A stretch of 64,000 nt of DNA from Bordetella hinzii LMG 13501 (GTDB lineage Bacteria > Pseudomonadota > Gammaproteobacteria > Burkholderiales > Burkholderiaceae_B). The translations under genes and the position numbers were made by a program. Of this stretch, positions 1 to 9,724 are shown in pieces. The first letter of the stretch is position 1. The number at the start of each line of letters is the position of its first letter. Location: positions 62,001-126,000 of the forward strand of contig NZ_LRUJ01000006.1 in the NCBI RefSeq assembly GCF_001548475.1. Reading direction: 5' to 3'. Below the pieces are notes generated by a model. It was not told the DNA's origin. It did not search any database and worked only from the letters and a program-made list of their open reading frames with translations.

Positions 1-879
1 AAGTGTCATGTCGACCCGGCCGGGCACGGCGTTGGCCGCGTTGGGCGTGAGCGTCAGGTGCCCCACGGTGGCCACGACATAGTGCGGCTTGCCGGCCAGT
101 CCGCTGGCGCGGCGATGGGCCGCGTCGATGACGCGCGCCGCGCCCACCAGGGCGTCACGGCGGATGTCCATGGGCGTGGTGCCGGCATGGTCGGGCCGGC
201 CCTGCACCACGATGCGCGAGCGCCGGATGCCGACGATATTGCTGACCACGCCGATGGGCAGGCCGCGCGTTTCCAGCACCGGCCCCTGTTCGATATGCAG
301 TTCGACGAAGGCGGCCGTCTCGCCCGGGCCGCGCAAGGCGCGGCCCAGCGCGGCCGGATCGCCGCCGGCGCGGGCGATGCCTTGCGCCAGGGTTTCGCCC
401 TCGGGGTTGCGGGCGGCCAGCATGTCCGGCGTGAGATGGCCGCTGATGGCGCGGCTGCCGACACAGGAAATGCCGTAGTCGCTGGGCTCTTCGGACAGGA
501 AATCAATGACCTCGAAGGGGTGGGCCAGCGTCAGGCCGTGATCTTTCAGCGTATGGGCCACCTCGATGCCCGCCAGCACGCCGATGATGCCGTCGAAGCG
601 GCCGCCCTCGGGCACGGTGTCGCAATGCGAGCCGGTGACCAGGGGTTTTTTCGAGGCATCGCGGCCGGCCATCCGGCCGACCAGGTTGCCGCCGGCGTCG
701 ATGCGGCAGGCCAGGCCCGCGGCCTCGAATTCGCCGCGCAGCCAGGCGCGCGCCTGGTCGAACAGCGGGCTGAAGGCGCGGCGGGTCCAGGGCTGGCCGG
801 GCAGCGTCATGCGCGAGAGGGTTTCGACACGCGCCCACAGGCGCTCGGCGTTCAGGGGAGGGAAAACAGGGATGCTCAT
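1..879 (-). CDS. M20-family Zn-dependent amidohydrolase (hydantoinase/carbamoylase type), 3' end cut off
   Basis: Partial gene: 293 residues are readable from ATG at 879 to the window edge without a stop. The protein shows the M20 hydantoinase/carbamoylase/allantoate amidohydrolase pattern: GSHCDTVPEGGRFDG (first metal His and bridging Asp), FLSEEPSDYG (catalytic and metal Glu), then ELHIEQGPVLE and the dimerisation-domain stretch GRPDHAGTTPMDIRRDAL. Members hydrolyse N-carbamoyl amino acids, ureidoglycolate or allantoate with two divalent metals in the cytoplasm. The real substrate cannot be told from sequence. No clear Shine-Dalgarno precedes the start. It is divergent from pckG. Confidence 0.88.
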   Translation of the reverse strand, partial: MSIPVFPPLNAERLWARVETLSRMTLPGQPWTRRAFSPLFDQARAWLRGEFEAAGLACRIDAGGNLVGRMAGRDASKKPLVTGSHCDTVPEGGRFDGIIGVLAGIEVAHTLKDHGLTLAHPFEVIDFLSEEPSDYGISCVGSRAISGHLTPDMLAARNPEGETLAQGIARAGGDPAALGRALRGPGETAAFVELHIEQGPVLETRGLPIGVVSNIVGIRRSRIVVQGRPDHAGTTPMDIRRDALVGAARVIDAAHRRASGLAGKPHYVVATVGHLTLTPNAANAVPGRVDMTL

Positions 880-1118
880 ATGCGGAAAAAAGAGAGGGCC
901 CGAAGGCTGGCCGATTATGTCATAGCCGACGCGGGCGCCCGACGCCGCCATGCCGCCCGGCGGGCGGACGTGGAATCGGCCGAAAATCGCGGGATTTCCT
1001 GGGGTAAACCCGTAGTATCCAGGGGTAAATGGCGGTGAAGTCGCTTGGTCGGCCCGCATTCTCCCAAGTATGATGGCCGCATTGCCCGGGGACCTGGTCC
1101 GCCGGGCCACGTTTTTTT

Positions 1119-1142
1119 CGCGGCGCCCGCAACGGCGCCGCG
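1119..1142 (+). other. GC hairpin in the pckG leader
   Basis: Perfect 9-bp arms CGCGGCGCC (1119-1127) and GGCGCCGCG (1134-1142) surround a 6-nt loop, ending 34 bp before the pckG ATG. A run of seven T lies before the stem, so it is not an intrinsic terminator on either strand. It could act in the mRNA leader, or be chance in a GC-rich genome. The rest of 880-1176 (about 300 bp between divergent genes) shows no ORF with support. Confidence 0.35.
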
Positions 1143-1176
1143 CAGCATCCTTAGCCATCTCCAGGAGATTTACCGT

Positions 1177-3033
1177 ATGACGCAAACCGCCGAGGTCAAA
1201 CTGCCGCCGCTGAATGTCCCGTCCTATGTCAAGCACGCCCGCTTGATCGACTGGGTACAGAGCGTGGTCGCCTTGACGCAACCCGAGCGCGTGGTTTGGT
1301 GCGACGGCTCGCAAGAGGAATACGACCGCCTGTGCGAGCAGATGGTGCAGGCCGGTACCATGCGCCGCCTGAACGCCGAGAAGCGCCCCAATTCCTATCT
1401 TGCCTGGTCCGATCCCTCCGACGTCGCCCGTGTCGAAGACCGCACCTTCATCTGCTCCGAACGCGAGGAAGACGCCGGCCCGACCAATAACTGGGCCGCG
1501 CCCGCCGAGATGCGCGCCACGCTGCAAGGCCTGTTCGAAGGCGCCATGCGCGGCCGCACCCTGTACGTGGTGCCGTTCTCCATGGGCCCGCTGGGCTCGC
1601 CCATCGCCCATATCGGCGTCGAGCTTTCCGACAGCCCCTATGTGGCCGTGAACATGCGCATCATGACCCGCATGGGCCGCGCGGTGTGGGATGTGCTGGG
1701 CGCCGACGGCGAGTTCGTGCCCTGCGTGCACAGCGTGGGCAAGCCGCTGGCCGCCGGCGAGGCCGACGTGGCCTGGCCCTGCAATCCGGTCAAGTACATC
1801 GTCCACTATCCCGAGACCCGCGAGATCTGGAGCTTCGGCTCGGGCTACGGCGGCAATGCGCTGCTGGGCAAGAAGTGCTTCGCGCTGCGCATCGCCTCGA
1901 CCATGGGCCGCGACGAAGGCTGGCTGGCCGAGCACATGCTGATTCTGGGCGTGACCTCGCCCAAGGGCCGCAAATATCATGTGGCCGCCGCCTTCCCCTC
2001 GGCCTGCGGCAAGACCAACTTCGCCATGCTGATCCCGCCGGCGGGCATGGATGGCTGGAAAGTCACCACCATCGGCGACGACATCGCCTGGATCAAGCCG
2101 GGCGCCGACGGCCGCCTGCGCGCCATCAACCCCGAAGCCGGCTATTTCGGCGTGGCCCCGGGCACTAGCGAGAAGACCAACTTCAATGCCATGGCCACGC
2201 TCAAGGCCAATGTCATCTTCACCAACGTGGCGCTGACCGATGACGGCGACGTGTGGTGGGAAGGCATGACCGACACGCCGCCGGCGCATCTGATCGACTG
2301 GCAGGGCCAGGACTGGACGCCCGAGATCGCGCGCGAGACCGGCCGCAAGGCGGCCCATCCGAATGCGCGTTTCACTGCCCCGGCCTCGCAGTGCCCGTCC
2401 ATCGATCCGGAATGGGAAAACCCGCAGGGCGTGGCGATCGACGCCTTCATCTTCGGCGGCCGCCGCTCGACCACGGTGCCCCTGGTGACCGAGGCGCGCG
2501 ACTGGGTCGAAGGCGTCTACATGGCCGCCACCATGGGCTCGGAGACCACGGCCGCGGCCGCGGGCAAGCAGGGCGTGGTGCGCCGCGATCCCTTCGCCAT
2601 GCTGCCGTTCTGCGGCTACAACATGGCCGACTACTTCAACCACTGGCTCACCGTGGGCCAACGGCTGTCCGATGCCGGCGCCAAGCTGCCGCGCATCTAT
2701 TGCGTGAACTGGTTCCGCAAGGGCCCGGACGGCAAGTTCGTCTGGCCGGGCTTTGGCGAGAATATGCGCGTGCTGAAGTGGATGCTGGGCCGCCTGGACG
2801 GCGAGGCCGGCGGCCAGGAGCAGGTCTTCGGCATTTCGCCGGCCTATGGCGATATCGACTGGACCGGCCTGGAATTCACGCCCGACCAGTTCCAGCAGGT
2901 GATTTCGGTGGATGCGCCGGCCTGGCGCGAAGAGCTGGGCCTGCATGGCGAGCTCTTCGAGCAGCTGGCCCGCGGCCTGCCGCCGGCGCTGTCGCATACC
3001 AAGTCGGAGATCGAGCGCCGCCTGGCGGCCTGA
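1177..3033 (+). CDS. pckG: Phosphoenolpyruvate carboxykinase (GTP)
   Basis: 618 residues, the usual length of the GTP-dependent enzyme, which converts oxaloacetate and GTP to PEP, GDP and CO2 at the entry to gluconeogenesis. The kinase-1/P-loop is FPSACGKTN at residues 273-281, with the reactive Cys277 typical of the GTP family. It is followed by GDDIAWIK and by the GTP-site region [14 protein letters not shown]. The ORF could extend to 1045, but ATG at 1177 follows a good Shine-Dalgarno (AGGAG at 1163-1167), so the upstream part is leader. It stands alone and is divergent from the M20 hydrolase. Confidence 0.97.
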   Translation: MTQTAEVKLPPLNVPSYVKHARLIDWVQSVVALTQPERVVWCDGSQEEYDRLCEQMVQAGTMRRLNAEKRPNSYLAWSDPSDVARVEDRTFICSEREEDAGPTNNWAAPAEMRATLQGLFEGAMRGRTLYVVPFSMGPLGSPIAHIGVELSDSPYVAVNMRIMTRMGRAVWDVLGADGEFVPCVHSVGKPLAAGEADVAWPCNPVKYIVHYPETREIWSFGSGYGGNALLGKKCFALRIASTMGRDEGWLAEHMLILGVTSPKGRKYHVAAAFPSACGKTNFAMLIPPAGMDGWKVTTIGDDIAWIKPGADGRLRAINPEAGYFGVAPGTSEKTNFNAMATLKANVIFTNVALTDDGDVWWEGMTDTPPAHLIDWQGQDWTPEIARETGRKAAHPNARFTAPASQCPSIDPEWENPQGVAIDAFIFGGRRSTTVPLVTEARDWVEGVYMAATMGSETTAAAAGKQGVVRRDPFAMLPFCGYNMADYFNHWLTVGQRLSDAGAKLPRIYCVNWFRKGPDGKFVWPGFGENMRVLKWMLGRLDGEAGGQEQVFGISPAYGDIDWTGLEFTPDQFQQVISVDAPAWREELGLHGELFEQLARGLPPALSHTKSEIERRLAA

Positions 3034-3102
3034 GCCCGGCTGGCCGGATGCGGGGCAGGGCGGCATAATGCCGTCCATGTCCCGCGTCACCGTTTTCCTG
3101 CC

Positions 3103-3741
3103 ATGAGCGTTTCGTCCTTGCCGCCCAAGGGCGGCTATCTCTGTCTGCGTGGCGTGGCGCCCGCCGGTTTCGTTCCGGTCGACCTGGACCTGGCGCGCGG
3201 CGAGTGCCTCTCCATCATGGGCGCCTCGGGCGCCGGCAAATCCCTTTTCCTGCGCCAGGTCGCCGACCTGGACCCCGGGCAGGGCGACATCTGGCTCGAT
3301 GGCGTGGCGCGCGCCAGCATGCCGGGGCCGGCCTGGCGCCGGCTCGTGCGTTATTGCCAGGCCGAGGCCGGTTGGTGGGACGACGCCGTGGCGCCGCATT
3401 TCGCGCCCGGGCCGGGCATGGATGCCGCGGCCCTGGAAGGCCTGTTCGAGGCGCTGGGCCTGCGCCAGGACATCCTGCAGGCGCAGATCAACGAACTGTC
3501 CACCGGCGAGCGGCAGCGCCTGGGCCTGGCGCGCGCCTTGCGCGACCGGCCGCCCGTCATCCTGCTCGACGAGCCCACGGCTTCGCTGGACGAGGCCGCC
3601 ACCGAGCGCGTCGAGGACCTGATCCGGCGCTCGCTGGCCGGCGGCATGACGGCCCTGATGGTCACGCACAATCCCGCCCAGGCGCAGCGGCTGGCGAGCC
3701 GGCACTACCTGGTGCGCAACCACCGGCTGGAGCCGCAATGA
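3103..3741 (+). CDS. ABC transporter ATP-binding protein, FetA/YbbL-like
   Basis: 212 residues, a single short ABC ATPase. Walker A is GASGAGKS (about residues 42-49), the signature is LSTGERQRLG, and Walker B is VILLDEPTASLD, with the switch His in VTHNPAQ. Its stop overlaps the start of the FetB-like permease (ATGA at 3738-3741), so the two are translationally coupled. In E. coli the FetA-FetB pair is linked to iron export and oxidative stress resistance. That role is assumed here from the pair architecture, not from metal-binding residues. Confidence 0.85.
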   Translation: MSVSSLPPKGGYLCLRGVAPAGFVPVDLDLARGECLSIMGASGAGKSLFLRQVADLDPGQGDIWLDGVARASMPGPAWRRLVRYCQAEAGWWDDAVAPHFAPGPGMDAAALEGLFEALGLRQDILQAQINELSTGERQRLGLARALRDRPPVILLDEPTASLDEAATERVEDLIRRSLAGGMTALMVTHNPAQAQRLASRHYLVRNHRLEPQ

Positions 3742-4562
3742 ACAGCCTGACCCAGCCCGCCGTGCAGGGCGTGCTCACGCTACAGGCCAGCGACCTGGTC
3801 ATCGCCGCATCGCTGGTGGCCTTGAGCGCCCTGATTTCGCTGGGCCTGCGGCTGCGCATGGAGCGCAGCATCCTGTGGGCGGCCGCGCGCACCGTGGTGC
3901 AGCTGCTGCTGGTCGGCCACATCCTGCGCGTGGTCTTCGCCAACGCCGCGCCATGGCTCACCACGATCGTGGTATTGATCATGATGGGGCTGGCCGCGCG
4001 CGAAGTCGCGGCCCGGCCCGCCGAACGCCTGAGCGCGGCGGGCAATCTACGCATCGGCGCGCTGGCCGTGGTCAGCACCACGGCGGTCACCGCGCTGTTC
4101 ATCCTCAGCACCGCGCTGCGGCCCGATCCCTGGTACGACCCGCGTTATCTGATTTCGCTGGTCGGCATCGTGCTGGGCAGCGTGCTCAATGCCGGCAGCC
4201 TGGCGCTGGACAATATGCTGGTCGGCGTGCGCCGCGAACGCGCCGCCATCGAGGCCCGCATCGCGCTGGGCGCCACGCCGCGGCAGGCCTTCGCAGTGCT
4301 CATGCGCGAATCCGTGCGGCGCGGCCTGGTGCCGTCGATCAACCAGATGGCGGCGGCCGGCATCATCACGCTGCCCGGCATCATGACGGGCCAGATCATC
4401 GCCGGCATGGATCCCGTCGAGGCCGTGAAGTACCAGATCCTCATTCTCTTCCTGCTGTGCGGCGCCAGCGGCCTGGCGGCCATCGGCGTGTCCTGGGCGG
4501 CGCTGCGCCGCCTGAGCGACGGACGCGGGCGCCTGCGCCTGGACCGCCTGCATGCGCGCTGA
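3738..4562 (+). CDS. FetB/YbbM-family ABC permease
   Basis: 274 residues with about seven hydrophobic segments. It matches the UPF0014/FetB family in length and in features such as LGSVLNAGSLALDNM and the region NQMAAAGIITLPGIMTGQI. It should form the membrane half of the exporter with the preceding ATPase, whose stop it overlaps by 4 bp. The 3' end overlaps the next gene by 11 bp, so the three genes form a compact run. Substrate (iron in E. coli) is inferred. Confidence 0.87.
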   Translation: MNSLTQPAVQGVLTLQASDLVIAASLVALSALISLGLRLRMERSILWAAARTVVQLLLVGHILRVVFANAAPWLTTIVVLIMMGLAAREVAARPAERLSAAGNLRIGALAVVSTTAVTALFILSTALRPDPWYDPRYLISLVGIVLGSVLNAGSLALDNMLVGVRRERAAIEARIALGATPRQAFAVLMRESVRRGLVPSINQMAAAGIITLPGIMTGQIIAGMDPVEAVKYQILILFLLCGASGLAAIGVSWAALRRLSDGRGRLRLDRLHAR

Positions 4563-5073
4563 GGCCGCCGTGCCGCCGCTGCGGGGCTTTGCGCCGGCGG
4601 CCCGCGCCGATGCGCGCATCCTCATCCTGGGCACCATGCCGGGCGCGGTCTCACTGGCGCGCGGCGAGTATTACGCCCACGCGCGCAATGCCTTCTGGCG
4701 CATCGCCCAAGCCTTGTTCGGCGTGAACGCCGAAGCCCCCTACGAAGACCGCCTGCGGGCCTTGCAGGAGGCGGGCGTGGCCTTGTGGGACGTGCTGGCC
4801 GCCTGCGAGCGGCCCGGCAGCCTGGATTCGGCCATTGTCGCGGCCAGCGCCGTGCCCAATGACTTCGCCGGCTTTCTGGCCCGCCATCCCCGGCTCGAAG
4901 TCATCGGCTTGAACGGCGCCAAGGCGGCCCAGCTCTACCGCCGCCACGTCACGCCCATGCTGGCCGGCCGCGACGGCGGCCTGCGCGTGGTGGCGCTGCC
5001 CTCGACCAGCCCCGCCCACGCCGCGCTAGGCTTCGAGGGCAAGCAGCAAGCCTGGCGGAGGTTGTTGGGGTAG
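4552..5073 (+). CDS. DNA-deoxyinosine glycosylase (uracil-DNA glycosylase superfamily)
   Basis: 173 residues. The N-terminal signature ILGTMPGAVSLARGEYYAHA followed by RNAFWRI is that of the hypoxanthine/deoxyinosine-DNA glycosylase branch of the UDG superfamily (family 6), which excises deaminated adenine in base-excision repair. The C-terminal block ALPSTSPAHAAL matches the family's second active-site loop. It begins inside the 3' end of the FetB-like gene (11-bp overlap), so it is probably co-transcribed with it, although the functions are unrelated. Confidence 0.87.
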   Translation: MRAEAAVPPLRGFAPAARADARILILGTMPGAVSLARGEYYAHARNAFWRIAQALFGVNAEAPYEDRLRALQEAGVALWDVLAACERPGSLDSAIVAASAVPNDFAGFLARHPRLEVIGLNGAKAAQLYRRHVTPMLAGRDGGLRVVALPSTSPAHAALGFEGKQQAWRRLLG

Positions 5074-5102
5074 ACCTGGCGGCTGTCAGGCGCCTTGGGG
5101 GG

Positions 5103-8100
5103 TCAATGAAAATTCCGGCTTCGCGCTTGCAGGCCGTCTTCGTCGAGCTGCTGCAATAGGGCGGACAGGTCCACCAGCCGCTGCGCCACGAGGTTGCGGA
5201 CGTTGTCGACGTTTTGCCAGGTGCCATAGACGCCGAGCAGCACGGCGCCCAGCAGTTCGCGGCGCTGGCGCTCGATGAGGTCGTTGCGGACCACCACGTT
5301 GACCGGACCGGTTTCGTCTTCGATGGTGACGAAGATGGTGCCCTTGGCGGTCTGGGGGCGCTGGCGCACGGTGACGATGCCGCAGGCGCGCGCCAGGCGG
5401 CGGTCCGGATAGGTATTGAGTACCTCGGCCGGCTCGAAGCGGCGGGCGGCCAGCTGGGCGCGCAGCAGCGAGACCGGATGGCGATTCAAGGTCAGCCCGG
5501 TGCTGTCGTAGTCGGCCACGATGGTCTGGCCTTCGGAGGGGGCGGCCAGCCGGGGGCGTTCGGTTTCATGGATGGGCGCGTCGCGCAGCAGGTCGCGGCT
5601 ATGCACGCCGGCGGCGGATTGCCAGCGGGCCTGGCGGCGATGCCCGGCCAGCGGGCGCAGGGCGTCGGCGGCCGCCAGGGCGTCGAGCTCCTGGCGGTTC
5701 AGGCCGGCGCGCCGCCCCAGGTCGGCGATGTCGGCATAGGGCTGTTGCTGGCGGGCGGCCTCGATGCGCAGCCCCGCGGCTTCCTTCAGGCCATTGACCT
5801 GGTTCAGGCCCAGGCGCACGGCCGGACGGGCCTGGCCGGGCAGGGCCTTGAACGAGGCTTCCCAGCGGCTTTGGGTGATGTCGACCGGCAGCACCGTCAC
5901 GCCATGGCGGCGGGCATCCTGCACTAATTGCGCGGGCGCGTAAAAGCCCATGGGCTGGGAATTCAACAGCGCGGCAAGAAAGGCTTCGGGTTCATGGCAT
6001 TTGAGCCAGGCGCTGGCATAGGCCAGCTGGGCGAAGCTGGCGGCATGGCTTTCCGGAAAGCCATATTCGCCAAACCCCTCGATCTGGCGGAACAGCGCTT
6101 GGGCGAATTCCAGGCTGTATTGGTTCTTGAGCAGGCCGTTGATGAGCTTCTGGCGGAATTTGTCGACCCCGCCCTTGCGCCGCCATGCCGCCATCGAGCG
6201 CCGCAACTGGTCGGCCTCGCCCGGCGTGAAGCCGGCGGCGGCCACGGCGATCTGCATGACCTGCTCCTGGAAGATGGGCACGCCCATGGTGCGCGCGAGC
6301 ACCGCTTCGACGGCCTTGCCGGGAGAGACGATGTCTTCCTTGCGCTGGCGGCGGCGCAGATAGGGGTGAACCATGCCGCCCTGGATGGGGCCGGGGCGCA
6401 CGATGGCCACCTGCACCACCAGGTCGTAGTAGCAGCGCGGCTGCAGGCGCGGCAGCATGCTCATCTGCGCGCGCGATTCGATCTGGAAGGTGCCCACGGT
6501 GTCGGCGCGGCAGATCATGTCATAGGTGGGCGTGTCGTCTTGCGGGATCTGGTGCAGCTCCAGCGGGGCGCCGCGCCGCCGGCCGGCCATCTCGAGCGCG
6601 CGCCGCAGCATGGACAGCATGCCCAGGGCCAGCACATCGACCTTCAGCAGATTGAGAGCGTCGAGATCGTCCTTGTCCCACTGCACCACGCTGCGGCCTT
6701 CCATGGCGGCGTTCTCGATCGGCACCAGCCGCGAGAGCTTGCCGCGCGAGATGACGAAACCGCCGGGATGCTGCGACAGGTGGCGGGGAAAGCCGATCAG
6801 GGTTTCGGCCAGGATGGCCCATTGCCGGGCCACGCGCGAACCCGGGTCCAGCCCGCACTGGCCCAGGGTGCGCAGCATTTCCTTTTTGCCGTCCCACCAT
6901 TGATGGGCGCGCGCCACGGCGTCGATGATGGCCGGGTCCAGGCCGAGTGCGCGGCCGGTGTCGCGCAGCACGCTGCGCGGCCGGTAGGTGATGACCACCG
7001 CCGTCAGCGCGGCGCGCGGGCGGCCGTATTTGCCATAGATGTACTGGATGACTTCTTCGCGGCGCTGGTGCTCGAAATCCACATCGATATCGGGCGGCTC
7101 ATTGCGTTCTTTGCTGATGAAGCGCTCGAACAGCGCATTGCCCTTGCTGGGATCCACCGCCGTGATGCCCAGGCAGTAGCAGACCGCCGAATTGGCCGCC
7201 GAGCCGCGCCCCTGGCAGAGAATGCCCCGGCTGCGCGCATGGCGCACGATGTCGTGCACGGTCAGGAAATAGGCTTCGTATTGCAGCTCGGCGATCAGCG
7301 CGAGTTCTTTCTCGATGAGCCCCCGCACCGATTCGGGAATCCCGCCGGGAAAGCGTCCGGCCGCGCCTTCGTAGGTGGCGTGGCGCAGATAGGAGGTGGG
7401 CGTATGGCCGGCCGGCACGATTTCGTCGGGGTATTCGTAGCGGATTTCGTCCAAGGAGAAATCGCAGCGCTGCGCGATGACCTGGGTCTCGGCCAGGGCG
7501 GCCGCCGGATAGAGCCCGGCCAGGCGCAGGCGCGAACGCAGGTGGCGCTCGGCATTGGCGGCCAGGTCATAACCGCATTGCGCCACGCTGCGGCCGCTGC
7601 GGATGGCGGCCAGCGTGTCGTGCACGGGCTTGCGCGAGCGCACATGCATCTGCACCTGGCCGATGGCCACCACGGGCAGGCCGGCCGATTGCGCGGCGGC
7701 CTGCACGGCGGCGCGGTGCAGGTCATCGCGCGAGCGCTGCAATTGCGACAGGCCGACCCAGGCACGGCCCCGGAAGTGGCGCGCCAGCCATTGCGCCTGC
7801 GCGGCCATCTCGGCGGGAGGCTGGCCATAGGCGGGCGTGAGGATGGCAAGACAGCCCGGTATGCCGCGCGAGGCCTGGGCGCCGACCAGGTCGGCGGGGC
7901 GCAGCAGATAACGGCCTTTCTCGGCGCGGCAGCGGCCCAGGGTGATGAGTTCGGCCAGATTGCCATAGCCGTCCTTGTCCTGGGCCAGCAGGACGAGTTC
8001 GATCGGCGCGTGCGTGCCGTTGTCCAGCGACAGGCGGCTGCCGATGATGAGCTGCAGGTCCCGGTGCTTGGCGGCCTCGACATGGGCGCGCACCACCCCG

Positions 8101-8264
8101 GCCAGCGAGCACTCATCGGTGATGGCCAGCGCCGTATAGCCGAGTTTCACGGCGCGTTCGACCAGCTCTTCGGGATGCGAGGCGCCCGTGAGAAAGCTGA
8201 AATTGGATTGGCAATCCAGTTCGGCGTAGGCGGGCAGCAAGGAGGCGGGCAAATCGGTGGCCAT
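5103..8264 (-). CDS. dnaE2: Error-prone DNA polymerase III alpha subunit DnaE2
   Basis: 1053 residues, the DnaE2 length. An N-terminal PHP domain (from YAELDCQSNFSFLTGAS) is followed by the C-family polymerase core with the catalytic aspartates in PPDIDVDFEHQRREEV. A helix-hairpin-helix and OB-fold C-terminus follow (about residues 830-1050). DnaE2 is the catalytic polymerase of damage-induced mutagenesis and works with ImuA and ImuB. Start ATG 8264 gives MATDLPAS; a longer reading up to 8390 would run back into imuB. The gap to the imuB stop is only 8 bp, so it is the last gene of the SOS operon. Confidence 0.96.
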   Translation of the reverse strand: MATDLPASLLPAYAELDCQSNFSFLTGASHPEELVERAVKLGYTALAITDECSLAGVVRAHVEAAKHRDLQLIIGSRLSLDNGTHAPIELVLLAQDKDGYGNLAELITLGRCRAEKGRYLLRPADLVGAQASRGIPGCLAILTPAYGQPPAEMAAQAQWLARHFRGRAWVGLSQLQRSRDDLHRAAVQAAAQSAGLPVVAIGQVQMHVRSRKPVHDTLAAIRSGRSVAQCGYDLAANAERHLRSRLRLAGLYPAAALAETQVIAQRCDFSLDEIRYEYPDEIVPAGHTPTSYLRHATYEGAAGRFPGGIPESVRGLIEKELALIAELQYEAYFLTVHDIVRHARSRGILCQGRGSAANSAVCYCLGITAVDPSKGNALFERFISKERNEPPDIDVDFEHQRREEVIQYIYGKYGRPRAALTAVVITYRPRSVLRDTGRALGLDPAIIDAVARAHQWWDGKKEMLRTLGQCGLDPGSRVARQWAILAETLIGFPRHLSQHPGGFVISRGKLSRLVPIENAAMEGRSVVQWDKDDLDALNLLKVDVLALGMLSMLRRALEMAGRRRGAPLELHQIPQDDTPTYDMICRADTVGTFQIESRAQMSMLPRLQPRCYYDLVVQVAIVRPGPIQGGMVHPYLRRRQRKEDIVSPGKAVEAVLARTMGVPIFQEQVMQIAVAAAGFTPGEADQLRRSMAAWRRKGGVDKFRQKLINGLLKNQYSLEFAQALFRQIEGFGEYGFPESHAASFAQLAYASAWLKCHEPEAFLAALLNSQPMGFYAPAQLVQDARRHGVTVLPVDITQSRWEASFKALPGQARPAVRLGLNQVNGLKEAAGLRIEAARQQQPYADIADLGRRAGLNRQELDALAAADALRPLAGHRRQARWQSAAGVHSRDLLRDAPIHETERPRLAAPSEGQTIVADYDSTGLTLNRHPVSLLRAQLAARRFEPAEVLNTYPDRRLARACGIVTVRQRPQTAKGTIFVTIEDETGPVNVVVRNDLIERQRRELLGAVLLGVYGTWQNVDNVRNLVAQRLVDLSALLQQLDEDGLQARSRNFH

Positions 8265-8272
8265 GGCGCTAT

Positions 8273-9724
8273 CTAGGCGTACAACCCGTGCAGGAACCAG
8301 CGTTCGCCATGCTCGCGGTACAGCCAATAGCGGGCGCCGGCCTCGTCTTCGGCCACGAAGTAATCGCGCTGGGTCTGCGCGGCGTCCCACCAGCCGCTTT
8401 CGATGCGTTCGGGGCCGCGCAGCAGGCGCAGGGGCTGGCCCTGGTAGACAGGGCGATGGCCGCGCTCGGCCAGGGCGCGGGCGGGCTCGACCAGCCAGAA
8501 GGGACGGTCCAGGGGGCCGGCGGGCTGGCTATCGCGCACACGGGCGCGGTGATGGGCGGGTTGCCAGTGATTGGCGACTTCGGGGCGATGGTCGGCCTGG
8601 GGCGCGGGCTGGCGCACGGCCTCCGGTCCCAGGCGCGCGGCCAGCAGATCCAGCAGGCGGGCATGGTCGGCGGCATTGCCGCCCGGTTCGGGGAAGAGCG
8701 TATCGCTGACCGCCTCGGGCTCGACGGTTTCATGCGCGGACAAGGCCACGGCGATGACGGGCGCGGCCAGTTCAAGGCGGTCCAGGCGTTCGCGCAGCAG
8801 GCCCAGCAGATGGCGGCTGTGCCAGACCGGCTCGGCCATGGCCAGGGTGAGCAGCGAAGGCGGACGGGCGCGGCGGCCGCGTTCGTGTTCGAGCGCGAGC
8901 GTGATGGCGCGCACGGCGCGCCGGCGGCCATGCAGCCAGCCGCTGAGCTGCTCGGTCAGCCGGGCGGCCACGTCCATCAGGGCATGGGTATGCTCGACGT
9001 AGTCCATGAGTTCGAGGCGGGCGGCAAAGCGCGGCGGCGGCTCGAACCAGCAATGCGCTTCGCTGGCCTGCCCATAGGCGCGGTCCAGCGCCAGCAGCAA
9101 GGCGGGGCCGGCGCGGCGTTGCAGGCCGCCCCGCGGCAGGGCGCGCACATCGGCCAGGCTGTTGCAGCCCAGGCCTTGCAGCCACGCGGCCTGAGGCTGG
9201 GTTTCGGGCAGCAGGGCCAAGGGCAGCGGGTCCAGGCGGCGCGCCAGGCTGTCCAGGCGCAAGGCGCCGGCGGCCGCGCCCCGGGCCAGGAGCCAGGCGC
9301 CCTGGGCCGTCGGCCCCATGCCCAGCCGGCCATGCAGCCCGAGCGCGGCCAGGCTGGCCCGCACGCGCCGGGCCAGGGCCCGGGGGCCGCGAAACAGCTG
9401 CAGGCTGGCGCCGACATCCAGCAGCAGGCTGTCGGGTTCGCGCAGCGCCAGCTGCGGGGTGTATTGCAGCAGGGCCAGCGCGGCCTCGTGCAGGCGGCGC
9501 GTCTCGGCGTGCGCATCGCGCGCCAGCAGTTCGGCCCCGGGCGCCAAGACCAGGGCGCTGGCGCGCCGCATGCCGATCTCCAAGCCCGCCCGGCAGGCCG
9601 CCGGCGAAAGCGCGACGATGCGCTCCTGCTCCAGGATGGCGCAGCAATGGCCGGGCTCAGGCCACCGGGCTTGCACGCTGTCCAGAGACAGATGATGGAG
9701 ATGGATGGCGATCCAGAGTCGCAT
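8273..9724 (-). CDS. imuB: ImuB, catalytically inactive Y-family polymerase-like protein
   Basis: 483 residues. The start MRLWIAIHLHHLSLDSV aligns with the Y-family palm start but lacks the usual catalytic Asp of motif I, and the second acidic motif appears as LLLDVGASLQLF. This fits ImuB, a non-catalytic adaptor that bridges ImuA, DnaE2 and the beta clamp in translesion synthesis. The C-terminal part holds the ImuB-specific region with RLLRGPERIESGWWD and DYFVAEDEAGARYWLYRE. It overlaps imuA by 68 bp and lies 8 bp before dnaE2. Confidence 0.93.
   Translation of the reverse strand: MRLWIAIHLHHLSLDSVQARWPEPGHCCAILEQERIVALSPAACRAGLEIGMRRASALVLAPGAELLARDAHAETRRLHEAALALLQYTPQLALREPDSLLLDVGASLQLFRGPRALARRVRASLAALGLHGRLGMGPTAQGAWLLARGAAAGALRLDSLARRLDPLPLALLPETQPQAAWLQGLGCNSLADVRALPRGGLQRRAGPALLLALDRAYGQASEAHCWFEPPPRFAARLELMDYVEHTHALMDVAARLTEQLSGWLHGRRRAVRAITLALEHERGRRARPPSLLTLAMAEPVWHSRHLLGLLRERLDRLELAAPVIAVALSAHETVEPEAVSDTLFPEPGGNAADHARLLDLLAARLGPEAVRQPAPQADHRPEVANHWQPAHHRARVRDSQPAGPLDRPFWLVEPARALAERGHRPVYQGQPLRLLRGPERIESGWWDAAQTQRDYFVAEDEAGARYWLYREHGERWFLHGLYA

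Noticed and set aside
1119-1142. Hairpin before pckG as an intrinsic terminator
   Set aside because: The T-tract lies on the wrong side of the stem for either strand.
1045-1176. N-terminal extension of pckG by 44 codons
   Set aside because: The good Shine-Dalgarno just before 1177 and the usual family length support the shorter form.
5928-8276. 782-codon open frame antisense to dnaE2
   Set aside because: Composition (Gly, His, Ala, Arg) and lack of any motif are typical of the reverse frame of a GC-rich gene; dnaE2 is certain.
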